Origin: CAYGZM01 sp964354365 | GTDB taxonomy: Bacteria > Planctomycetota > Phycisphaerae > Sedimentisphaerales > Anaerobacaceae | Assembly: GCA_964354365.1 (NCBI GenBank) | Contig: CAYGZM010000158.1 | Span: 1-8,580, forward strand | Reading direction: 5' to 3' | DNA length: 8,580 bases | Shown: positions 1-7,643 of the stretch, piece by piece | How the letters are laid out: every line of letters begins with the position of its first letter | How positions within the stretch are numbered: position 1 is the stretch's first letter | Position numbers and translations under genes: made by a program | The notes under the pieces: model-generated | Told to the model about the DNA's origin: nothing | Database searches by the model: none | The model's input: only the letters and a program-made list of their open reading frames with translations

Positions 1-1
1 G

Positions 2-622
2 CTGGCTTGCGGTGCGTTTGGAGTTGTGTGTTTTGGAGTTCTGTACAGGCTTGTGGGGCAGCCGCTGCTGCTGAGCCTGGTTTACTCTCTGGGCGTTTTT
101 AGCTCTATGGCCATAATGGTGAAGCTGTTCTGGGCAATCAGGGCCTGGGATAAGGTGGCGGGCAGCATAGCTCATTTTGGCGTTGTTCTGCTGGTGGTGG
201 CGGCGTTTGCCGGGACCGAGAAGAGCATTGAGATGCCGTTGGCAAAAGGTAAAACACTGCCGCTTAGCGGCTGGGAGTTCAGCTATGAATCATTTGAGAC
301 CAAGGTCTCCGGGGGTGTGGAGCAGGCCGGACCCCATATTGCGATGAGAAAGGGCAGTTTGTACAAAAGGCTTTGGCCGCATCGAGACGCTTACCCGGGT
401 AAGCCGGAGCTGGGCAACGTATCCCGGGCCGCGATGAGTACGGGGTGGTTTGAGGATGTCTGTATCTCATTTGGCGGGCTGGCCCCGGACGGCAGCGTCA
501 AAATAGCGGTTAGAGTAAGGCCATTTATGTTCTGGTTATGGCTTGGCGGCGCTCTGATTATCGCGGGCTCGGCCCTGGCCGTCGTGGAAGGAAGGACCGG
601 ACGCCAAATAACGGTCGAGTAA
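2..622 (+). CDS. ccmF: CcmF-type cytochrome c haem lyase, C-terminal part (5' truncated)
   Basis: The reading frame is open to the left edge, so this is the last 206 residues of a larger protein; the internal GTG at 26 is probably not the start. CcmF is an integral membrane subunit that attaches haem to apocytochrome c at CXXCH motifs on the outer face of the cytoplasmic membrane. Visible features match the family's C-terminal end: a hydrophobic segment near fragment residues 22-45; 'GSIAHFGVVLLVV' near 54-66, whose histidine fits the family's membrane haem-ligand position; a periplasmic domain with 'G.TL.L.GWEFSYESF' and 'LWPHRDAYP', equivalent to the 'l.PekR.Y' stretch; and a final segment 'PFMFWLWLGGALIIAG', like the 'KP.vrWIW.GG...alGg' end of CcmF. 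The protein stops at TAA shortly after this last helix, as expected. An NrfE or CcsA-like relative is the main alternative. No other ccm gene follows; the next gene is convergent. Confidence 0.82.
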   Translation: MACGAFGVVCFGVLYRLVGQPLLLSLVYSLGVFSSMAIMVKLFWAIRAWDKVAGSIAHFGVVLLVVAAFAGTEKSIEMPLAKGKTLPLSGWEFSYESFETKVSGGVEQAGPHIAMRKGSLYKRLWPHRDAYPGKPELGNVSRAAMSTGWFEDVCISFGGLAPDGSVKIAVRVRPFMFWLWLGGALIIAGSALAVVEGRTGRQITVE

Positions 623-817
623 TCCCTACGCCTGGGCGGAACTCGAAACTGCACTTGGTAGAGAAGGCGGGAGTGGCGGTCGTCGCGTGGGGTCTTATGG
701 GGCCGCATTCGAACATAATTCAAGGGCGAATCCAGCTTGCAGACTATCTGTTTGGCGGCTTGCGGTATTAAACACGTCGTCATTGATTGAGACGTTAGAG
801 AGCCTATCACGAAAGAG

Positions 818-845
818 AAGAGGCCGGTCAAATGACCGGCCTCTT
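818..845 (-). terminator. Hairpin terminator between convergent genes
   Basis: A perfect 13-bp inverted repeat (818-830 and 833-845, core GAGGCCGGTCA/TGACCGGCCTC) lies 46 nt past the stop codon of the giant minus-strand gene. Read on the minus strand, the stem is followed by a pyrimidine-rich run (CTCTTTCG), which suits an intrinsic terminator. On the plus strand no U-run follows, so termination of the ccmF-like transcript here is less certain. The rest of 623-891 shows no gene I can support. Confidence 0.7.
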
Positions 846-891
846 GGATTCCACGTTGCCTTTCACAAAACACTTATTCACTCAACTTCGG

Positions 892-3800
892 CTATTCCGG
901 CCTGGAGGGAAGCCCACAATCACCTGCAAGCCCGGTCGGCGGCGTTCCGGCCTTCTTTTTCCAGTTGGCGGCGAGAGTGTTCAAATCATCGGTGTAAACA
1001 CGCCATCCGGTAGTGAGGTACGGCTTGTGGCTTACATCCGCGCAGGGGTTAGCCGGATCCGTGCCGCTGATCTTCTTTTTCCAGTTGGCGGCGAGAATGT
1101 TCAAATCATCGGTGTAAACACGCCATCCGGTAGTGAGATACGGCTTACCAGAAGCGTCACCATCGCACTGATAATCACCCAACTGGGTTGGTGGTCGGCC
1201 TATTATAGCCGCTGAATTACACCAACAGTCCGGCTTGCCGAACGCCAGCCAGTCAATGTAGGTCGAGTAGGATGATGGGAAGCAGCCGGGCTCGGTGAAC
1301 AGGATAAACGACATATCCTCGCTCATACCTGTCTGGTCGTAGAGCTCTCTCCATTCCCATCCGGCGCCGGTCGGGTCAATCGTGCCGGCGACAGCATTGT
1401 CTATCCTGCCTATGTACTGATGGTTGGTCCAGCCCCACGGATAGATGATCGGCAGCGGGTCCTTATAGACCGCCACCACGCTGAACCAGTAGATGCCCTC
1501 TACTTCCTTCTGGCCGAACCAGTTCTCTTTCGGCAGCCGCACCGAGTACCTGAATACCGCTTCCTTGCCGCCAATCTGACCAGGCTCGCCTGTCTCAGGA
1601 TGCTTGTCGAAGCCGACCATAACCTCATCATAGTTGTAGGCCTTGTACTCCCAGATCGGCTTCTTGTCCGGGTGGCTATACGGCAGATCCACATTTGCCG
1701 GCACATCCGGCCAGATTTGCAGCAGGAAGTAATCCGGCTTCACCGGCCGAGGACCCGTCTGGCACGCACAAGCCTCATATCTGTAGCCGATATAAGAGCC
1801 CCACCACACAGCAGCCGTTACCGGCGTGTATCTGTGGCACTCCCAGTCATCGGCGACGAGCTGATTGATCAAAATCTCCTGGCGCACTTCCTGAGTCGTT
1901 ACCTTAAACGCGAGGTCCATCGATTTACCTTCATACCGGTGACCCGCGGGGTACTTAAGCTCTTCCCACGGCGGCGCCGGTGGCATCCAGATCGACTGCC
2001 AGACGGCGTCGTCATTCCAACGCTTATCATACTGGCACGTCTTCCATCCGAACCTTGGCCCCTCAAGGGTGCCGCCGCCTATCGGCCGAGCCTCGACGCT
2101 CAGCCAGTACACAACTCGCTTACCCGGCGCGCCCTTCTGCGGGAAGGCCTCGGACGGGTTGATGTAGAAGTCGTAACGCCAGCATACAGTGTCGCCAAAG
2201 GGTTCAAAGTAAGGTGCACAAGGTACGAAGTAACCCTCATGCAGGTCCCTCGCTTCTACGCTGACCTCAAACTGGCCTGGCTGGAATTCCTTCGTCCACT
2301 GCACCGCGCCGGGCATACTATAGCCCGTCGGGCTGGTGCTGGCGGGAATATCGGCGTAAATGCTCAGTCTAAAGACCACGTTTGCAGGGTCCGGGGCAGG
2401 TCCGCCTGGAATTGAAGGCAGGATGTCGCGGTACCACGAACCCCAAATATGGATATCTGTAATCGGCCCGCTCGTCTCACACGGGAAGTCATCTGCAAGC
2501 CTCTGGGGCCGCCACTTCGCCACATCGGTAATAAAAGTGGCGTCCACGTCGATACCTGCCTCGGTGAGATCCGGGACCTGTTCATACTTGGTCAGCTCCG
2601 CCGTCACCGTATGCTCCTGGCCCATCGACTTCACGTCCTCATAGTGCGGCCAGTGACGCAGACCGGTGAAGGGCTGCTCCCACTTGATGTAATTCGGGTC
2701 GGTGTCGAGCTCAAAGGCCAGATCGAAGCTTTGCGGTTCTGTGCCGCAGATCGACGCTTCGATCGGAGTGATTGTTGCCGGGTCAAGCACCTGGTCCGGC
2801 TTGAGGTCGTCCTGCCGCAGTGAGAATGTCACCCCATCATCCATCCAGTGTGCGGGCCTGGTCTTCCAGCCCCACGGGTAAATAGGTCCAGGGAAGCCGC
2901 GATAAACCGCCGAGATGCTGATCCAGAAGACAGTGTCGCCGCCTTGGTTTGCGATATACTTCTCCTGCCAGAAGCACTCTTCGGGCTGGAGCTTGACAAA
3001 ATACTGGAAGCAGGAGTCGGGAATCATATCCGGATTGGGGAAATGATCCATTCCGACCCAGACCTCTTCGACTCTGTCCGGCTTCACCCGTATCGACCAG
3101 AGCAGCTTCTCCGGTCGGCTGTAGGGGTGGATCACGTCAATCGGCGCGTTGGTCCAGAACGCAATCTGCCAGTATTCCGGTTTCTGTCCAGGCGGCGGAT
3201 TACGCTCGAGCCAGCCTTTGTATGAACCCCACCAGTGAACCGAGGTTATGGGCATTGTGCCGAGGCATCTGAAGTCATCGGCCGCAATCTGCCAAAAGGC
3301 CGGTTCTGTCCCCATCTCCTTTGTGGAGAAGGATGGCTCATCCCAGCCGCAATACGTCGGCATTCTGCCGAGCATCGGATCAATCTCAATCGGCGGCTGA
3401 GACCACTTCACGTGCTCAACCGGTGGTTTTGGCTCGTAGGGCGCCTCAATGGTCACAACGTAGTCCTCGACCTCGCCATTGGGCGCAGGCCCGTCAAAGC
3501 CTATCTGAGGGAACGTTGTGAAGCGCACGCGTACATACGCCTGTGTGCCCGGCACCGCGCCGGCGGGAACCGGGAACGCAAATACGTTGTTACCGAGAAC
3601 CGACACCACGCTCTGAACCACGTAGTCGTGCGCCTGGCCCCAGCCTCCGTCGCCGTCGAAATCTACCCACGTGCTGATCAGCGCCCCGGCAATTGAAGCG
3701 TTTACCGTGATTTGCGCCATCTGGCCCGGTATCATCGGCGTATCGAACGAGACGCCGTCCTCATCGTCACCGTCGAGGTCGGTATCGTCGCCGTCCGCCG

Positions 3801-6800
3801 CTGCAGTAGGCTGGCCATCGGGATCGGGGTCAACAGTGTTGCCCATATATATTCGCGGATCAATCGTGTGGCTCGCCCCGATCGGCGCCAGCGTCGGATA
3901 CGTCGGGTCTGGCGCATCGCCCCAGTCAATGTCTGGCGGAGGCGCCGCCTCGCCGGTTATCACGAATGCAAGATCGATCGACTGGGGATGGAGCGGATGT
4001 CCCACGGGATACCGCAACTCGGCCCAGCCGCCAGTCGTCGCCGGCCTATAGACTGCGTCGTCGTTCCAGTGCTTCAGCGAGGTCTTCCAGCCGAAGGTGT
4101 AATCAGGCTTGAGGCCTGCAGGCACGATGTCTTTGATCTCCAGCCAGTATATTCTGCCTGCCTGCTGCTCCCAAACGTCGGCGTCGGCCATGCAGATGTT
4201 GTACTGGTACGCGTTGAAGTGATTCTGCGGGAGGTAGAGCTTTGTGGCCGGGTCGTACCAGTCCTCGACGTTGCTGTCCGCCACCTGGCGAACTGTGTAG
4301 GTGCAAGGAGTAAATGTCCGCGTCCACAGCGGCTCGCCGGGATGGCTCCAGGGCTGATCGATGCCAGCCGGGACGTCTGAGTAAATGGTGACCTGGAAGG
4401 TGAGGCTTGCCGGACCGCCGGCAGGCAGACAGTCATCGGCAAATGAACCCCAGAAGTGAATGTCGGTGATCGTGCCGGTCTGGCTGCACTTGAAGTCGTC
4501 GGCCAGCGGAGTCCAGAACATATCGACATCAACGCCGGTCCGGGTAAGGTCGGGCAACTGCGGGTGGTGCATCTTGTGGTCGTCGCCAACATTCCAGTCG
4601 CAGTCGCTGCTCACCGGAGCCGGCTTGACGTGGAGCAGGTAGTCTTCGGTCTCGCCGTCGGTGAATTCTCCATCGCCCGGCCAGCCGCTGCCCATTCTGT
4701 TGGGCGTAACTGTGAACCTTGTCCAGATGTATTCCGGATATGGTCCGATCGCAAACGTCCGAGCCACGGGCATAAGTGCTGATAGTTTCCCGCTGTAGCC
4801 CGGGGGCACCTGGAAGTCAGCAAGAACGTGCTCCGGAGCGACCGCGCCGCCCAAGCACTGCGGACAGACGATAGCGCCGCTCCACTCGCCGCTCCTGTTC
4901 CAGTCCATAAGAACGTTCACGTAAGCCGGTGTGGTGGTGTTATTTGTGACGTGGATATCCACGTCCTTGCCCCAGGTGGCGGCCGTACATACGGTTCCGA
5001 GGGAGCCTGTCTGACTGGCCACGCAGGGGACAACCTGCTCCGAGCCGATTGGCCCGACGATCGTGTAGGCCGGCGGAAGAATAAGGCCTGCATCGCCGTC
5101 CTGGAAACACTCATCCCGATTGTAGGTGTTCGGGTTGAACATCGGACAGGCTCCGGCGTTGCCTTCGACCTCGAGGTCGAGCTTAGGCCCGAAGAACAAT
5201 CGTCCCGAGCTGAAGTGTCGAATCCACATCGCCGGCCCGACGTTCATACAGGTCGGAAATGCCCCTATCTTGCAGGTGTCCGGATAAGCCAGAGCGGCCT
5301 CCGGGGCGTCGCCGAATTCAGACGCCTGTTTTTCAACTATTCTGATGAAAGTGGCCGCGTGATTGCACTGGTCAACAACCGTCACGCGGATAAAGTACAA
5401 TCCCGGATCGGGAAGGGGAATCGGAATAGGATCGGGATTGGGGCCTGGGATGGGGTCACCGACTCCTCCGGGGCCACCTTCCTCGGGACATATAATAATC
5501 ATATGCGAAAATGTCCCCTGGTTGCCGGATGGTCCGTTGAAATTCTCCAGCCAGCCGGTACTGGGAATCAGGTCGCCGTAGCCGATGACGCCGCCGTATG
5601 GGTCCATCACATCAACACGAATAGTGCCGTCGGACTGCGGCGTATTGACTATAGAGTTGAATGTCACTGCGTGTCCGCCGTCGCCGGGCCACTGAATTCG
5701 CAGCAGCACGTCCTGGCAGCGTTCAAGCTCGTCGCGAGCCGTTTTCCAGTCGAATCCGCCGGAGCGGACGGTGTATCCGCCGCCGTGATCGTCAATCCAG
5801 TTCTTAATTCCATTGACCCAGCCGGACCAGGTTGTGCCTTTTTGTCCCATATTCGTTCCCTGGTAACCGGCCAAGCCGTCGGTCAAATCGTCGGCGCTGA
5901 GTCCGCCGCAGATGTCGCCGTCGCCCTGCCCTTCAAAATACTTAAGACACGCGGCCGTTGCCGCAGGCGCACAGTGCTGCCCACCGCCATACAGGCGCGC
6001 GGGATCCAACTGGTCAACCGTTGGAATTCCCTTGGCGAATTCCACGGGCTTGACTTCAACGTCGATGACAATGTACTGTATGTCTTGAGGATACCTCGGA
6101 TCGGGATCAACATCGACCATCACCTCGTCGTCCGTCACGACCTGCCAGTCTTGTATGTTCAATAAGACGGCGTCGGGAGGACTTGGGTCGAGCGTAACCT
6201 CGGTGAATATGTCGAAGAAACTGTCCACCATCCATCCTTCGGCCTTGACACGTACCATCGTGCAAGCGGTCATCTGCGGAATCTTCGACGGGTCGAGATA
6301 GCCGGTCCATCCGTCTCCTTGCGGGCTTTCGCCTCCGTGTGTGTCCAGGATCGGTTCGTTCCCATCGACATCTCTGTAGAAGGGCACCCATTCCGTGCCG
6401 TCAAGAGACCAGGAGAATTCAACTCGCTGAATCTGGTCGCAGGGGTCCACTGCCTGGAGATGAACCGGCACGATTCCGTGGGGGCCGATCCATTGGTGCC
6501 AGGGCTCGCGGGTGAGCCAGGGGCCTACCTGGAGTGTCGGCCTTTCAATAGGAGGCAAGTGCGGCTTGCCGTTGATGACAAAGGCCATATCATGCATCTG
6601 GCGCACAGTTGTGCCGGTCGTTACTTCCGTCCAGTTAATCGTGTCAACCGACCACAAGGCGGGCTTGCCCCAGAGGGGCCCCGGCGGGTCGGTCTTGGAG
6701 GTCTTCCATCCTATCCTTTGCGAGATAGTTGGAGGCAGGCCTACCTTGACAACCAGCCAGTAGGTCGTATCCTTCTTCTGGGTGAAGGGTTTGGCAATCT

Positions 6801-7251
6801 TCGTTATGTTGACCTGGAGGAAGAGATTGTGATCGAAGGGCTTCATCTCCCCGGCGCTCGGGCAGACCCAGCCTTGCTGGCCGGTGCCGTAGAGCCGGAA
6901 GGCGACGTCACCTTCTCCGTTCCAAGTCCACAGGCGCTCTCGCGGTCGGCCGGCGCCGTCACTCCAGATGGATACGTCGGGCGCCAGCATGCCAATGTCA
7001 CCGATCATGTCCTCTCGCCAGGAGACCCAGAAGTGGATGTCATCAATGGGTGCGGTTTTTGTGCACATGAAATCATCTGCGACCCACTGATCGACTACGC
7101 AGACATCCCAGCCCTGTGGGTCGGGCAGTTGGGGGAAGTGCATCTTGTGCGGGTCGCCGGGATTCCAATCGCCCAGCGTTGCCGGGCCAATGCCGGCCAA
7201 CAGGACAATTGCGCACGCAACAAATAACCAATTAAACTTCACGGCTTTCAT
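892..7251 (-). CDS. Giant secreted multidomain protein (2119 aa) with embedded cysteine peptidase, GEVED domains and dockerin-like tail
   Basis: Start ATG at 7251 has a strong GGAGG 8 nt upstream and begins a signal peptide (KAVK, then a hydrophobic core at about 8-22, cleavage near 24-28), so the product is exported. Order along the protein: module copy 1 (28-229); an Ig/OmpL47-like beta region (about 230-357, 'RVEFSWSLDGTEWVPF'); a C39/papain-like peptidase domain (about 395-592) set inside another beta region; a Pro/Gly/Asp linker (592-617); GEVED-like domain 1 (643-877, ends 'DGETEDYLLHV'); module 2 (884-1101); GEVED-like domain 2 (1108-1269, acidic 'DGDDTDLDGDDEDGV', ends 'NGEVEDYVVTI'); modules 3, 4 and 5 (1280-1516, 1521-1785, 1793-1988); a Cys-rich link; and two dockerin-like repeats (2036-2060, 2076-2100). 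No C-terminal membrane anchor, LPXTG or PEP-CTERM signal is visible. The acidic loops suggest calcium binding. The modules resemble an uncharacterised planctomycete domain (DUF7901 is my recollection, unverified). The overall function is unknown; a surface, matrix or adhesion role is inferred. It appears to be a single-gene transcription unit. Confidence 0.93.
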   Translation of the reverse strand: MKAVKFNWLFVACAIVLLAGIGPATLGDWNPGDPHKMHFPQLPDPQGWDVCVVDQWVADDFMCTKTAPIDDIHFWVSWREDMIGDIGMLAPDVSIWSDGAGRPRERLWTWNGEGDVAFRLYGTGQQGWVCPSAGEMKPFDHNLFLQVNITKIAKPFTQKKDTTYWLVVKVGLPPTISQRIGWKTSKTDPPGPLWGKPALWSVDTINWTEVTTGTTVRQMHDMAFVINGKPHLPPIERPTLQVGPWLTREPWHQWIGPHGIVPVHLQAVDPCDQIQRVEFSWSLDGTEWVPFYRDVDGNEPILDTHGGESPQGDGWTGYLDPSKIPQMTACTMVRVKAEGWMVDSFFDIFTEVTLDPSPPDAVLLNIQDWQVVTDDEVMVDVDPDPRYPQDIQYIVIDVEVKPVEFAKGIPTVDQLDPARLYGGGQHCAPAATAACLKYFEGQGDGDICGGLSADDLTDGLAGYQGTNMGQKGTTWSGWVNGIKNWIDDHGGGYTVRSGGFDWKTARDELERCQDVLLRIQWPGDGGHAVTFNSIVNTPQSDGTIRVDVMDPYGGVIGYGDLIPSTGWLENFNGPSGNQGTFSHMIIICPEEGGPGGVGDPIPGPNPDPIPIPLPDPGLYFIRVTVVDQCNHAATFIRIVEKQASEFGDAPEAALAYPDTCKIGAFPTCMNVGPAMWIRHFSSGRLFFGPKLDLEVEGNAGACPMFNPNTYNRDECFQDGDAGLILPPAYTIVGPIGSEQVVPCVASQTGSLGTVCTAATWGKDVDIHVTNNTTTPAYVNVLMDWNRSGEWSGAIVCPQCLGGAVAPEHVLADFQVPPGYSGKLSALMPVARTFAIGPYPEYIWTRFTVTPNRMGSGWPGDGEFTDGETEDYLLHVKPAPVSSDCDWNVGDDHKMHHPQLPDLTRTGVDVDMFWTPLADDFKCSQTGTITDIHFWGSFADDCLPAGGPASLTFQVTIYSDVPAGIDQPWSHPGEPLWTRTFTPCTYTVRQVADSNVEDWYDPATKLYLPQNHFNAYQYNICMADADVWEQQAGRIYWLEIKDIVPAGLKPDYTFGWKTSLKHWNDDAVYRPATTGGWAELRYPVGHPLHPQSIDLAFVITGEAAPPPDIDWGDAPDPTYPTLAPIGASHTIDPRIYMGNTVDPDPDGQPTAAADGDDTDLDGDDEDGVSFDTPMIPGQMAQITVNASIAGALISTWVDFDGDGGWGQAHDYVVQSVVSVLGNNVFAFPVPAGAVPGTQAYVRVRFTTFPQIGFDGPAPNGEVEDYVVTIEAPYEPKPPVEHVKWSQPPIEIDPMLGRMPTYCGWDEPSFSTKEMGTEPAFWQIAADDFRCLGTMPITSVHWWGSYKGWLERNPPPGQKPEYWQIAFWTNAPIDVIHPYSRPEKLLWSIRVKPDRVEEVWVGMDHFPNPDMIPDSCFQYFVKLQPEECFWQEKYIANQGGDTVFWISISAVYRGFPGPIYPWGWKTRPAHWMDDGVTFSLRQDDLKPDQVLDPATITPIEASICGTEPQSFDLAFELDTDPNYIKWEQPFTGLRHWPHYEDVKSMGQEHTVTAELTKYEQVPDLTEAGIDVDATFITDVAKWRPQRLADDFPCETSGPITDIHIWGSWYRDILPSIPGGPAPDPANVVFRLSIYADIPASTSPTGYSMPGAVQWTKEFQPGQFEVSVEARDLHEGYFVPCAPYFEPFGDTVCWRYDFYINPSEAFPQKGAPGKRVVYWLSVEARPIGGGTLEGPRFGWKTCQYDKRWNDDAVWQSIWMPPAPPWEELKYPAGHRYEGKSMDLAFKVTTQEVRQEILINQLVADDWECHRYTPVTAAVWWGSYIGYRYEACACQTGPRPVKPDYFLLQIWPDVPANVDLPYSHPDKKPIWEYKAYNYDEVMVGFDKHPETGEPGQIGGKEAVFRYSVRLPKENWFGQKEVEGIYWFSVVAVYKDPLPIIYPWGWTNHQYIGRIDNAVAGTIDPTGAGWEWRELYDQTGMSEDMSFILFTEPGCFPSSYSTYIDWLAFGKPDCWCNSAAIIGRPPTQLGDYQCDGDASGKPYLTTGWRVYTDDLNILAANWKKKISGTDPANPCADVSHKPYLTTGWRVYTDDLNTLAANWKKKAGTPPTGLAGDCGLPSRPE
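952..1026 (-). repeat. Dockerin-like tail repeat, copy 2 (C-terminal)
   Basis: This 75-bp direct repeat encodes residues 2076-2100 of the giant protein (from 'KPYLTTGWRVYTDDL' to 'LAANWKKK'). It matches the copy exactly 120 bp away at 73 of 75 positions. The differences are at 977 (Thr here, Ile in copy 1) and 1018 (synonymous Tyr codon). The 'D.D ... YTDDLN.LAANW' pattern resembles half of a type I dockerin calcium-binding segment. Confidence 0.9.
1072..1146 (-). repeat. Dockerin-like tail repeat, copy 1
   Basis: This copy encodes residues 2036-2060. It is preceded by 'GDYQCDGDAS', which supplies the acidic start of a dockerin-like loop; copy 2 has only 'CADVSH' at that place. The near identity of the two DNA copies, unlike the other strongly diverged repeats of the same gene, points to a recent duplication or gene conversion. 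Confidence 0.9.
1288..1875 (-). repeat. Surface module copy 5 (subtype B)
   Basis: Residues about 1793-1988 carry 'ADDWEC', 'VWWGSYIGY', 'PYSHPDKKPIW', 'VMVGFDKHP' and 'YPWGW'. It pairs best with copy 3. It lacks the leading 'PDLT..GIDVD' segment of the subtype A copies and follows copy 4 with almost no linker. Confidence 0.75.
1897..2691 (-). repeat. Surface module copy 4 (subtype A)
   Basis: Residues about 1521-1785 carry 'VPDLTEAGIDVDATF', 'LADDFPC', 'GPITDIHIWGSW', 'VYWLSVEARP', 'FGWKTCQ' and 'MDLAFKV'. This is the same series of landmarks as copies 1 and 2, with extra sequence between 'QWTKEF' and 'VYWLS'. Confidence 0.75.
2704..3414 (-). repeat. Surface module copy 3 (subtype B)
   Basis: Residues about 1280-1516 carry 'AADDFRC', 'PITSVHWWGSYKGW', 'PYSRPEKLLW', 'VWVGMDHFP', 'VFWISISAVY', 'YPWGWKTR' and 'FDLAFEL'. 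The internal landmarks match copy 5 more closely than copies 1, 2 or 4. Confidence 0.75.
3949..4602 (-). repeat. Surface module copy 2 (subtype A)
   Basis: Residues about 884-1101 carry 'DWNVGDDHKMHHPQLPD', 'LADDFKC', 'ITDIHFWGSF', 'IYWLEIKD', 'FGWKTS' and 'IDLAFVITG'. Its opening closely repeats that of copy 1 ('DWNPGDPHKMHFPQLPD'). Confidence 0.78.
5476..6069 (-). other. C39/papain-like cysteine peptidase domain inside the giant protein
   Basis: Residues about 395-592. 'GGGQHCAPAATAACLKYF' places a candidate nucleophile Cys427 at the start of a helix, with Gln425 just before it. 'GDGGHAVTFNSIV' gives candidate His527, and 'VDVMDPYGG' gives candidate Asp550. This order and the helix/strand pattern fit the C39-like peptidase fold, in which Cys, His and Asp come in that sequence and a 'GH.v...' strand precedes a 'DP.gG' turn. 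The oxyanion Gln normally lies about six residues before the Cys, so its closer place here is atypical and leaves activity unproven. Beta-strand sequence before (378-400) and after (618-640) could be two halves of one Ig-like domain. Confidence 0.65.
6565..7170 (-). repeat. Surface module copy 1 (subtype A)
   Basis: Residues about 28-229, directly after the signal peptide. It carries 'DWNPGDPHKMHFPQLPD', 'VADDFMC', 'PIDDIHFWVSW', 'TYWLVVKV', 'GWKTS' and 'HDMAFVING'. This copy has 'WVSW' where the others have 'WGS'. Confidence 0.75.
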
Positions 7252-7259
7252 AGTTCAGT

Positions 7260-7264
7260 CCTCC
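7260..7264 (-). promoter_or_regulatory. Ribosome binding site of the giant gene
   Basis: The minus strand reads GGAGG followed by eight bases and then ATG at 7251. The strength and spacing fix the start codon in front of the signal peptide. Confidence 0.85.
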
Positions 7265-7461
7265 AAAAAAAGATGGTTCCTTCCAAATGCAAAGTGCTCC
7301 ATTTTGTTTTTGTTAGGGGTCGTCCGGCGGCACAGGCCGCAGACTACTGTTGTTTGCTCGTAGGGAAAAACTGTTGAACGGTACAAAGGTACGTCCGAAA
7401 ATCGAACGCAAAGATGACACAACAACACCATCACAGCCACTCCTTGTTCCACACTTTCTTA
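7265..7461 (-). other. Long leader region upstream of the giant gene
   Basis: About 200 nt lie between the candidate promoter and the ribosome binding site, with no supported gene. Two hairpins are visible on the minus strand. One is CGTTCG-ATTTT-CGGACG (7392-7408). The other is GCGGC-CTGT-GCCGC (about 7327-7340), lengthened by an outer GTC/GAC pairing. I did not recognise a known riboswitch consensus. The second hairpin is not followed by a U-run, so it does not look like an attenuator. Confidence 0.35.
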
Positions 7462-7468
7462 ATAAGCT

Positions 7469-7477
7469 ATCATACCA
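7469..7477 (-). promoter_or_regulatory. Candidate extended -10 promoter for the giant gene
   Basis: The minus strand reads TGGTATGAT: a -10 hexamer matching TATAAT at 5 of 6 positions, with the TGn extension. No good -35 hexamer sits 16-18 bp upstream. Its place just after the candidate hisI terminator is sensible. It would give a leader of about 210 nt. Confidence 0.45.
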
Positions 7478-7508
7478 CAACGACGCCAAAACGAATAGCA
7501 CAATATTC

Positions 7509-7537
7509 AAAAAAAACAGCAGAATCGTAAAGATTCT
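7509..7537 (-). terminator. hisI: Candidate intrinsic terminator of hisI
   Basis: On the minus strand, AGAATC-TTTAC-GATTCT (7537-7521) forms a 6-bp stem, then GCTG, then eight consecutive T residues (7516-7509). The stem is short and AT-rich, so its strength is doubtful, but the U-run and the position about 105 nt past the hisI stop fit a terminator separating it from the giant gene. Confidence 0.5.
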
Positions 7538-7643
7538 CATTTATGGGACGACGCATTCACTGCTGGGCTTTTTCGCCGCACAAGTTTGCTAACTGCCTGT
7601 ATATCAAGCAGATACGACGCTGCAAATCGGGGCCGTGGTGTTA

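Noticed and set aside
623..780. Possible tRNA or small gene between the convergent genes
   Set aside because: A TTCGAAC-like string occurs, but no acceptor or anticodon stem could be drawn. The open frames there start inside ccmF or lack a ribosome binding site.
1420..2415. Plus-strand open frame of 331 codons
   Set aside because: It is antisense to modules 4 and 5 of the giant protein. The translation is Arg- and Leu-rich without domains, typical of a complementary-frame shadow.
4828..6165. Long plus-strand open frame of 445 codons opposite the giant gene
   Set aside because: It lies wholly antisense to the well-supported 2119-residue frame. Its translation is basic and low in recognisable motifs, and no ribosome binding site or family resemblance was seen. 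Long antisense frames are common opposite GC-rich genes.
6319..7227. Plus-strand open frame of 302 codons opposite the N-terminal part of the giant gene
   Set aside because: The minus-strand frame has a signal peptide, ribosome binding site and repeated domains over the same bases. This frame has none of these.
7265..7461. Cyclic-di-GMP-I riboswitch in the leader
   Set aside because: Only a short GCAAAC-like match is present. The expected GAAA tetraloop stem and CGCAAAG/CCGGCCUAA segments are missing.
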